Of a DNA stretch of 64,000 nt, positions 52,258 through 64,000 are shown piece by piece. A program made the position numbers and the translations under genes. Source of the stretch: Clytia hemisphaerica. Taxonomy: Eukaryota > Cnidaria > Hydrozoa > Leptothecata > Clytiidae. The DNA is taken from the NCBI GenBank assembly GCA_902728285.1, contig CACVBU010000913.1, positions 602,441 to 666,440 on the forward strand, read 5' to 3'. Each line of letters starts with the position of its first letter. Position 1 is the stretch's first letter. The notes below the pieces were generated by a model that worked only from the letters and a program-made list of their open reading frames with translations, made no database searches and was not told where the DNA came from.

Positions 52258-53241
52258 CGCTTTATAGAGGCCGAAATTTCTTATGAATATCTAAACTTTG
52301 AGACGTGCGATTTTTCTTCTACTTCTTTACTATCAAGGCAATGTATTATTAATTATGCCAATACATAAGTTTAGAAAAGGTTGTTACTAAAACGAGGAAC
52401 AAGAAGTAACAAGAAGTAACGAGTAGATAACGACTTTTAAATATTAACTTCAAAATATTCTTGAATTTTGTGAACCACTTTAGGCCATAAGATCCATATG
52501 TTTAGCAAATTTATATACACATTTCAGCCAAAGAATCCATATGGATGGATACCTATTCTTTAATGAGGCCAGCGGGTGTCAACTTACACCATTTTTTGCC
52601 AAAAATGGAGTTAATGAGCTGAAATAAAAGTAGCTTATGCATTATGGTCAAAATTTAGATTTTTTAGCTCAACGCTATTATATCCTATTTCAGCCTATAA
52701 AGGGTTAACAACAAGCAAGAATTTAAAATGTATTTGCCTTAATAGACACCCTGTAAGGATTTTAAGATATGATTTTTAAATTTATCTGAATTCAAAGTCT
52801 CTTTATCTTTATATTATATTGCATTCCGACAATTATTAGTACAACCCAAAACAATTTACAATAATGGGGTGTCATAAATTTAATAAGCTAGTTCACTATC
52901 ATTAAATTCTTCTTCGAAATTTTCATTTTCGATTTCGCTAAATCAGAGTCAAGAAAATAATTTTTAAAAATGTCAAACTCTGTTCTAAATTTTGAATCAA
53001 GCTCAAACGGATTCAAATCCTTTCTTCTGAGATCTGAAAATCTTCATTTATTGCAACTAAATCAACCTCTGAGAAAAATGAACCATTTCGGTGCAGCGAG
53101 TAGAAACAGTGCTATTTCGTTTTTTAAAAAAGTATTTATAATAAAATGGTATAAAGACACTAATAATAAAAAGGGTTTCTAAAAATTTACACGATCTACA
53201 TTATTTATATGAGTGAAAAATTCTATAAAAAATCTGAAATG
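52258..53241. other. AT-rich intergenic stretch 3' of WDR5 copy B
   Basis: An open frame at 52970-53182 (+) has no recognisable motif. Nothing else is supported. Confidence 0.5.
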
Positions 53242-56720
<3,479 letters not shown>

Positions 56721-56799
56721 TATTATATTTTCACTGAAAAGCAACAATGATACTTAAATAATAATAAATACTTAACCCTAAATACATTCATTACTCAGG

Positions 56800-57125
56800 C
56801 TATCAAGCCCCCCCCCTCTTTTAGCTCAACCCCCTTTTTTTCCAAGGTTTAAGTTTCAACCCAGTTCAACCCCCTCTTTTTCAACCTTTTACGCCCAAAC
56901 TCTTACAATCTCTAACTATAAATATAATAATTGTTGGGAAATTTAAAAATGAATGGAAAACACTCTTTTGCAAATTGCCCAATTTTCCAAGCCCCCCTTA
57001 AAAAATTACCCCCCCTCTTTTCTCCAAGCCACCCCTTTCATTTGAAATTTTCACAAGCCCCCTTTCTTTTAAATTCAGTAAAATTCTCAAACCCCCCCCT
57101 TTTTCAAGGGGGGGTGCCCACTATG
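56800..57125. repeat. C-run repeat block
   Basis: At least nine runs of 5-9 C alternate with CTCTTTTxxxTCAA text and end against a G run (CAAGGGGGGG). It looks like a further G-run element read from the other strand. Clear ends were not found. Confidence 0.5.
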
Positions 57126-57622
57126 GAGTTATTAGGGCAGGTGGTTCAAATGTATTTTACAGACCCATCTGCAAAGTACCAAGTACTCATGAGAACAAAT
57201 TTTAAATTTCAAGATGCTTCCTCTAGTAAAAGAGATTAGAGGATGCTCAAAGGGTTAAGACTTTGCAACCCTCCCTCGACGTTCTCAACTCAAGGGCCAA
57301 TAAAAATATACTTTTAAAGGGCCTGACCACAATTTCCTTTGCATTCTTTTGCTTAGGGAACCTTTGCCTTCCCTTTACATCAGTGCAAAAAGCAGAAAAA
57401 TCATTAAAAACCTTTTAATAATGACAAAACCTGTGATTCCAATCCACTTGGGCTAAATCTAAGGTCATTATTCTAAACAAAATGTTTTCATGTGCGAAGA
57501 AAGAAGTGTGCGATGTTAGCCAAAGAACATGGTGTTAAGGTAATTTTTGAGCAGCGTCTGATGGCAGGCAAACTCGAGGAAATCAATGAGGTGAAATTTG
57601 TGAATCTGTTGTTTTTTCTGTG

Positions 57623-58169
57623 TTTAGGCAAATACTTTTTTATTTATTGGTTTACGGATCCGCCGACGTTATTTTTGCCAAAATAAAAAAAAAATAAAAT
57701 GGAGATTACAAAAACTTTTATTTACTTTTTCTCCTCCGACCTTCAAAAAAGAAGAAATAAATAAAAAAACCTTTTACTTAAACAGGAAAACAAAAGAAAA
57801 GAAGAGAAAGAGAAAGGGGGTTAAATGATCTAACACAGCTGTGCCCTATGCTGCCAATGTAAAGATACTTTGATCCTTCCTTTAGTGTCAGGGAACTTCC
57901 CCATAGAATTTCCCTATCCACAAAAACTCCAAGAGTAATTTTTTCCTGCATATGTGCTAAGAAGAAGAGTTGTTGAAGAGAGACTTATTTAGATACTTAG
58001 CAAATTTCATAAAATTTTATTTTATTATTTCCTCCGATTTCTGATTTTAAAAAAGAAAAGAAAAACAATTTAAAACATCAATTTTATTTTTATTTTTTTT
58101 CCATCCTCCTGTCCAAAACTTTTCCTCATAATGTCCGTAAACCAGAAAATAAAAAAGTAATTGCCTTAA
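57623..58169. mobile_element. TTAAGGCAA-family DNA element, most complete copy
   Basis: The left TTAGGCAAATACTTTTTTAT...GGTTTACGGATCCG and right GTCCGTAAACCAGAAAATAAAAAAGTAATTGCCTTAA are inverted over about 38 bp. Partial copies are at 9335-9793 and 11519-11817. No transposase. It is inserted next to exon-like sequence at 57510-57605. Confidence 0.8.
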
Positions 58170-58298
58170 GTCTAAACAGAGCTTTACGTCAAAAATACAT
58201 TCAAATTTTCAAATGTAAACAGTGCTTTGAAAATTGTTTTTAAGTATTCACACAAGCGCACAATTTTTTGGAATGTTTTAACAATTTATTTTAGTAAG

Positions 58299-58568
58299 TA
58301 CTCTTAGGTGCCAAATAAACGGGGGGTTTGAATAAACAGGTTGGAAAGGGGACCTTAAAAAACCCTAAAAAGGGTCAAAATAGACTAGATTGAGGCTTTT
58401 TAGAGTAAAACAAGGAACTTTCCTTTTGGTAGCTGGAAATTTTTTCAAAAATTAATAAACGGGGGGGGGGGGGGTCCTAAAAAGGTCCGGGGGGGTTGGT
58501 AAAAAATCGAAAAATTAACAAGCGGGGGGGGGGGGGGGGTGGGGGCGTTTATTTGGCACCTAAGTGTA
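58299..58568. mobile_element. G-run MITE, TACTC family, copy 4
   Basis: TACTCTTAGGTGCCAAATAA on the left mirrors TTATTTGGCACCTAAGTGTA on the right. G runs up to 17 nt lie at the right end, preceded by TTAATAAACGG and TTAACAAGCGG. Confidence 0.8.
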
Positions 58569-58827
58569 CGTTCAATCTGGACAGTTTGGAGAATGTTTTT
58601 TGTCTCTTGATCTTTTGAAAATCATTGAAATCTTTTTTCTTAGAGGGGAAATACTCTGATATTTTCTTTTTCTAAATGTTGTATTATCTTTGTTGTTTAC
58701 AATTCTTTCTTTAATTCTCCAAAAAGCTCTAGATTTTTTTTGGTGTTGTCAATGATGATGTTAGTACAATTTTAAAAAAAACGAAGAAGATGGGAAGAAG
58801 AAAATCCTAATTTTCTTCAGTTTTGAG

Positions 58828-59061
58828 ATGATTTTTTATTTTGATATGCGTGCTGGAGCAACTGCAATAAACCAAAGGTTAGTTAACTTTTATCAATTGT
58901 GGATTCTTGATATTATTCATGTCGCAAATGACAAGAGCACGAGAATTCTCTCACTGTCAACTGAAGAAGGAGTTGTGAAACTTCTACCACCTCAAAATTG
59001 GTCGAAATTCATGGAAAATCCAATCCGACTCAGCTCCTTGTCATTTGCTGGCAAATCCTAA
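58828..59061 (+). CDS. unrecognised ORF, possible exon or gene fragment
   Basis: A 77-codon frame reads FDMRAGATAINQRLVNFYQL, then ILSLSTEEGVVKLLPPQNWS and a short end. Codon use looks protein-like and no family is recognised. Nearby candidate exons are about 57510-57600 (CAMLAKEHGVKVIFEQRLMA) and about 59264-59325 (MTQTLSHVLSDSPKLEQLK followed by GTAAGT). They could be parts of one interrupted gene, but I cannot join them with confidence. Confidence 0.25.
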   Translation: MIFYFDMRAGATAINQRLVNFYQLWILDIIHVANDKSTRILSLSTEEGVVKLLPPQNWSKFMENPIRLSSLSFAGKS

Positions 59062-59938
59062 GCTCACTCACCTCAATTTAGATACTTAATTTCCTTACAG
59101 ATGAGCTAAAAGGGTCTTTCATTTTTTAATATCCCTGTTCTGGCAGAAAGTAGATTATTAAAATGCTATGTTATGTTATGATCTATAAAGAGAATGGAAG
59201 TAAAAGATGGGTTTATGCTAACCATCCCTGTCTCACTGAAAGTATCTTCTTTATCTCTAAGGAATGATGACACAAACCTTGTCCCATGTTTTGTCAGATA
59301 GTCCCAAGTTAGAGCAGTTGAAGGTAAGTATTTCCTATGCAATGTTTATAATAAAATCTGCTCGAAAATGAAAGTGGTCTCTTCTTTTCAGTGGCTTCCT
59401 TTTTTAAATTTCAAACAATGAGATTGCTGATTATGATGAACGTTAAAATCTGGCTCTAGTTTTTTGCACTTATGGCTGTTCAACGCCATGGATGCATGAC
59501 GAGCATTCATTTAGTTCATTTGTTTCAATCGTTGATTCTAAGGAAGGAATTTTTTATTTCCTTTAGTTCTCAAACAAAAACAGGAATTCGATGCAAGGAT
59601 ATCCAAGTCTTTATATATATGTTGATTTCTTGCATTCATGATGACTGGCGCGTTATTTCTTGAAATGGTACACACGGTTTTTCCCAAACTGTCGGAGCAA
59701 GAAGAAATTGGCTTTCTGATGCGATTTTCAAAAACCCAGAATTCTTTCTTGCCTGTCCGCCCGCCCATAAATTTTTGGGAGGTCGTCAGTATTCCAACAC
59801 TTTCTAGTCCGACAGGAAAAAAGAAAAAAGATTCGCCGCAAAACTTCTAAAGGGATTTATGAAAAAATAACCCGGCGCTTTTTAATGTAATTAATATTTT
59901 CAAAAACTATGTGAAATTGCCTAAAATTTGACCTATAG

Positions 59939-60482
59939 CAGGGGGGGGTCGGTACTAAAATCTCAGACATCATGTCATTTAGTGACGTGGTGGTACTGCA
60001 AAAAAGCTCAAAAATAATTTTAGTACCATGTGTACTAAAATACCAAGAAATTTTTGAAAAATCTTAGTATTTTGCTCTAAAATCAGCCAAAATTGAGCAT
60101 TTTTTTAACAATTTTGGAAAAAAATTGATTTTTTTTTTCAGGAATTTTCAAAAAAATCTTCAGAAATCTTTCAGAATTTTTCCAATTTTTCAAAAATATT
60201 TTTATGTACAGTTCAGCACAGTTTAGTAATAAAATTATATTATTTTGCAGATTGATGCACTAAATTCGACTAGGTTTGTAACAATGACCCCATTTTGGTA
60301 AATTTAAAGCCGCAAAAGGGCAAAAAATGGGTGGTATCTATGTTAAATTGCTCAAAATAATTTTAGTACATGTGTACTAAAATAGCATTTTCGAAAAATA
60401 GGTGGGGGTATGTCAAAAATTAGCGAAAATCCTTTTAGTACTCATGTATATATGTCTTACATTTTACTATTGACCCCCACTG
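59939..60482. mobile_element. CAGGGGGG-ended element, copy 2
   Basis: The left GGTCGGTACTAAAATCTCAG and right TATGTCTTACATTTTACTAT...CCCCCACTGG are inverted. Flanks share CTATAG. The internal 'TTTTAGTACxATGTGTACTAAAAT' text corresponds to the 'TACTACC..GGTAGTA' text of copy 1 at 33960-34542. Confidence 0.75.
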
Positions 60483-61107
60483 GCTATAGATGAAAAAATT
60501 TGAGCCAAGCCAACCTTGAAAACTAATTTGAAGATCAACTTCCCCAGAAAAAGATCTACGGGGGAAACGGAACCCACCTAGGTCCGCGCACCGCCGGATA
60601 GGCTACTTCCCGAAAATTTTGCCGGACCTCAAACACTGAACCATTTACATGTGCGGAATTTATTTTACTTTAGTGTATAAACAAGGCCTTAAAAATCGAA
60701 GCGCTGTCTCGGGAATTGAATGACAAAATTTGGTTGGTTGATATTCATTTTAAGTTTTCAAGTTTTAATTAATTGTCTTGGGAACTTGAACTCGATTCAG
60801 ATAACTCTCATCCTTGTTGTTTCAAATACATCCTGTAGATGACTGATGTTGTTTTTTCTGAAAGCTTGATTTCCTAGCGTGACTAACTGCCTTTATTTCT
60901 AATTATGTCAAAATGCCGCCAAAATGAACTTTTATTAAAATATTATCTTAGTGAAAAAGGAAAGATCTAGTTTCAATCACCAATTCCGCCCTTCTCCTCC
61001 TTTTCTCTATTTCCTATCTCTAACTCTATTTAATTACTGATTTCTGGACTAAGTTTTTCTGAATTAGACTATTTGAAGCTATTTTGCTAATTCTGAAACT
61101 ATACTCC

Positions 61108-61192
61108 CACACCTTGGTACGAACCACCAAATGCAAGCAACCTTGGTTTCCAAACCCGACGCCTTACCACTTATGCACTATCGTCGCACAGC
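61108..61192 (-). repeat. tRNA-like SINE head, third copy type
   Basis: On the minus strand GATAGTGCATAAGTGG resembles an A box, and TTGGT-GGTTCGT-ACCAA forms a T arm. A long middle part makes it pseudo-tRNA. It lies in an otherwise gene-free region (60483-62020). Confidence 0.5.
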
Positions 61193-62019
61193 AAATTCAC
61201 GCAATTCATAACATATTATAGCGAACTGGCAATTGACGGGGGTAATGTTATTATAATATGGGTAAAAGTACCCCTTTTTAAACCTAACTGAAATTCGAGC
61301 TGTTAGGCCGATGGAATTTAATGTTATGTTTACCGTAAGCCGCCCGCGTGTTCAAAAACCTGCTGCATCAAGTTGTCATTATTTGCCATTTTCTCAAAAA
61401 GTTGTCATTATTTTTCCTCCCACTTGAGCAGAGAGCAAAAATTTTCGAAGTTGATATCAAAACAAACGGCCCGTGGCTTTTTTAGATTGTTAACAACCCG
61501 AACGCCCCTCTAGTAGTCTTTACCGTGTGAATTTTATTATGTCATATTGTGGAGATAACATTATATAATTCTCTAGCGGGAAGAAAAAGATTTATCTCTT
61601 TAAGCTCGTTCAAACGGGAACCAAAAGAATCAATAAAAACACGAGAGTTCTGGAGACACAAGAGAAGATTGTGTATCTATAAGGAAAAACGAAAAATCTG
61701 GTAAAAAAAAATGTTTATGGGAAAATAATGAAAAATTGGCCGCATCGAATTCTGAAAATCGTCATTACGGTAAACATATCATTAATTTCCATCAGCCTTA
61801 CTGACAACCCTGCGGGGCCCAAGGCGCCGAGTATGCACCCGGCACAGTGACAAGCCGTTACTAGCAACCCTGACCCTGACTAACTGACAATAATAGAATC
61901 CTAACCCCCGGAAAATTACCACGGACTAGACAGTGTAGCTCTAAAGCTCTAAAACAGCATCTAATAACATGAAAACCAGAATATGATTCTTCAATGGGAA
62001 TCAAAACTAGAAAGTGCAC

Positions 62020-62250
62020 TTACAATCATCAATTTGTCAGATCTAACAAAATTTATAACGGCACTGTCATCATTGACAATAAAACAAACAATATTCTGTC
62101 AAGAGCCTTGTAAACATTCCAACAACTTCCATCGAAATGATCTATCACAGCTCAGTCTACCATTTTAGCGCGGTCCGAGGATTGAGCCAAGAACTCTCGC
62201 AGAGCGCCCGAGCTCCCGCGCGGCGCGCACAGCGGGGATGAAAAACTTCA
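62020..62250 (-). repeat. dispersed repeat shared with 10340-10545
   Basis: The reverse complement matches the flank of the retroelement ORF at 9870-10331. It continues into a GC-rich segment (62205-62235) unlike its surroundings. Confidence 0.65.
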
Positions 62251-62439
62251 ATCTGTCAATCATTTTCTCAAGCGAAGAGTACGCGAAGCGATTCTAGCTT
62301 TACGATAGTGCCGCGGATCATCAATGGATAGTATTCAATCATCATTATCCCTTTATTTTCATTACTAGAACTTTCGCAAAAAAAAGGAAAAATAGAAAAG
62401 TTGTATTTTTTACTGCTCTATGCACATACAGAATTTGAA

Positions 62440-62560
62440 AGATCTTCTATGTGGCGTTTTTTTGCAAACTTCAAATAACGTGGTTGAGTGCAGCATAGGG
62501 CACAAAGTCCAAATATGCGTTTCCCGTAATTTTTGTATGAAGAGTTAGGTCTACACTGCT
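62440..62560 (-). repeat. dispersed repeat, 'TTTGGACTTTGTACCC' family, copy 3
   Basis: The reverse complement contains AGACCTAACTCTTCATAC, ATTACGGGAAACGCAT, TTTGGACTTTGTGCCC and GCCACATAGAAGA, tying together the copies at 45894 and 7500. Confidence 0.7.
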
Positions 62561-62649
62561 AGAAAGAACGAAAAAAATTGAAGGGGCAGAATTGCTGATT
62601 GAAACTAGTTTTCACCAGTGAAAAACCCTTACTCCAGACGTAATTAATC

Positions 62650-63370
62650 GAACCAATTGAACGGTATTTTTAATCTTCAACTTTGTTGAACTTAATCGAA
62701 CCTTGTTGGCCGATTAATGTTCGACTAAGTTCGGTTGTCGAACTTCAATCGTATACTCACAAATTTCTCAAAATACAAAGTTCGATTAAGTTCGATTACT
62801 GAAATCGAAAGTTCTTCGGCGTACCAATGAAACGTTTTTGGCGCATTGGCGTAAGGGTACTTACAAAGATTGTTTGATTTTCAGTTGGCGTATAGTAATA
62901 ATTCCAGCTCGGCGTGAATGAGTCCATAATCCATCGATTTTTAGCTTCCATTTGGCTAAATTTGCTTTCGCTCGCTTACGCTCACATCAATTTATTAATT
63001 ATGTTGGCGCATGCGCCTCTTTTCCCATCCTGCACCCTTATTGAAAAATTGAATGTTGGTACAAAAGAAATTTTGCTTGGCGTGAGACTTGCTGCACGGA
63101 AAAATATCTTCGGCGCAAGATTTCGTGGAATCCATACTGGCCCAAAGGAGGTCATTTTTTGTTGTCGAACTTTTTTGAATGGAGTTTTTTGTCGAATTTG
63201 TCGAACCTTTCTTGTTGTCGAACTTCATCGAACTGAGTTTTTTGTCGAATTTGTCGAACATTTCTCGTTGTCGAACTTTGTCGAACTTAATATGTTTTGT
63301 CGAACTTAATGCTTAATCGAATACTCACAATTTTAGCGACTTTTAAAAAGTTCGATTAAAGAAATTAATT
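62650..63370. repeat. TCGAACTT/TTCGATTAA-rich repeat block
   Basis: Words TTGTCGAACTT, AGTTCGATTAA and ATCGxATACTCACAA recur. The two best blocks (62660-62810 and 63165-63365) are direct repeats around about 350 bp of other sequence. Possibly two long-terminal or tandem units of one element. Confidence 0.5.
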
Positions 63371-63911
63371 GCGAAGCGAATATACATGAGCGAAGCAGTT
63401 TTGCTATCGTGTGCATGTACCTTTAAATTCTATATACCAGGGGAGCGCCAAGGAAAAATTGATGTGCGTTTTCTACGGTACCGAAAACATCATTTCGATC
63501 CATCAGGCGGCACTTTCTCATACATTTCTATCCGTCGCTTCCGTAAATTTGGAACAATTGGTTTTTAGTGTAGAGGATGTATACCAGATCTAAAATGTTG
63601 CGGAGATAATCTTGCCTTGAGTTTCTGTTTCGATTATCTCCCTAATGTTTAAATTAGGAAATTTAAAAAAGAGATTGGAAATTCAGCGCGGGCTGGAAGC
63701 ATTCAAACGCTCGTTTTTCAAGAAGTCGTTGCATTGACTCGGGAAAAGATTTTCGAACTTTTCCAAATTCGAATGTTGACTCTGAATTCGAATGTTGACT
63801 CTGTCTTTGAAAAATAAAATCATTGTTGTTTTGAAAAGAGACGTTGGTGCTTTGAAAAGAAACGGTGCTTGATGAAAAGAAACGAAGAAAGCAGCTGGAG
63901 AAAGAAAGAAG

Positions 63912-64000
63912 ATGGAATTTTTATTGTTTCGTCAACAGGACAGCAGCCTCAACGGAGTTGTTGCTTCGTTGCAAAAAGAGGTTCAGGCTGAAAATAAACT
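63912..64000 (+). CDS. start of an ORF running off the window
   Basis: ATG 63912 opens MEFLLFRQQDSSLNGVVASL-QKEVQAENK and is still open at 64000. The sequence looks like the start of a coiled-coil or gag-like protein. Upstream are short direct repeats (AATTCGAATGTTGACTCTG twice at about 63767-63804; TGAAAAGAAACG words at 63830-63890). Family unknown. Confidence 0.35.
   Translation, partial: MEFLLFRQQDSSLNGVVASLQKEVQAENK

Noticed and set aside
57490..57640. Chitobiase (GH18) exon based on AKEHGVKVIF
   Set aside because: The similarity is limited to one short helix-strand motif; no catalytic DxxDxDxE and no neighbouring GH18 exons were found.

Overview
This is eukaryotic, intron-rich, AT-rich animal DNA. 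All the spliced genes use GT-AG introns, and the protein types are metazoan: a MAM plus thrombospondin-repeat secreted protein, the translation factor eIF4G2/DAP5/NAT1, and the histone-methyltransferase scaffold WDR5. The mobile elements are also typical of invertebrates: a Penelope-like element, a LINE, SINE-like tRNA copies and many MITEs. Small introns, low GC and an orphan protein family I associate with cnidarians suggest a cnidarian, perhaps a hydrozoan. That placement is inference; no marker in the window proves the phylum.

Layout. (1) 252-4115, + strand: the 3' part of a MAM-TSP1-TSP1 gene. (2) 4.3-12.1 kb: transposon debris, including two MITEs with poly-G ends and a large fold-back. 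(3) 12153-12758, + strand: a small intronless NAD(P)-binding reductase-like protein. (4) 15.0-29.7 kb, + strand: a complete 21-coding-exon DAP5/NAT1 gene (about 980 aa). It has no usable in-frame AUG, and the best start is a CTG in good Kozak context. (5) 30.5-35.4 kb: further DNA-transposon remnants and a piece of a peptidase-like ORF cut by a poly-G element. (6) 35489-41860, - strand: WDR5 copy A, 11 coding exons. (7) 42.6-49.05 kb: a decayed LINE with a Penelope-like element inserted in it, a tRNA-like repeat, a two-exon orphan fragment and a second LINE 3' end. (8) 49.7-52.3 kb: a minisatellite of about 125 bp units, a long fold-back and more G-rich elements. (9) 53242-56720, - strand: WDR5 copy B with identical intron positions. 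(10) 56.8-64 kb: repeats, weak orphan ORFs, and a partial ORF starting at 63912.

The genes do not form a functional cluster. DAP5 (cap-independent translation) and WDR5 (H3K4 methylation) are ordinary housekeeping genes. The most unusual content is the set of non-autonomous DNA elements whose ends or interiors carry long runs of G. At least four distinguishable families occur here, three copies of one with clean 8-bp target-site duplications. The most interesting gene-level observations are the non-AUG start of DAP5 and the mosaic, partly converted pair of WDR5 paralogs, one of which has lost a WIN-site tyrosine.
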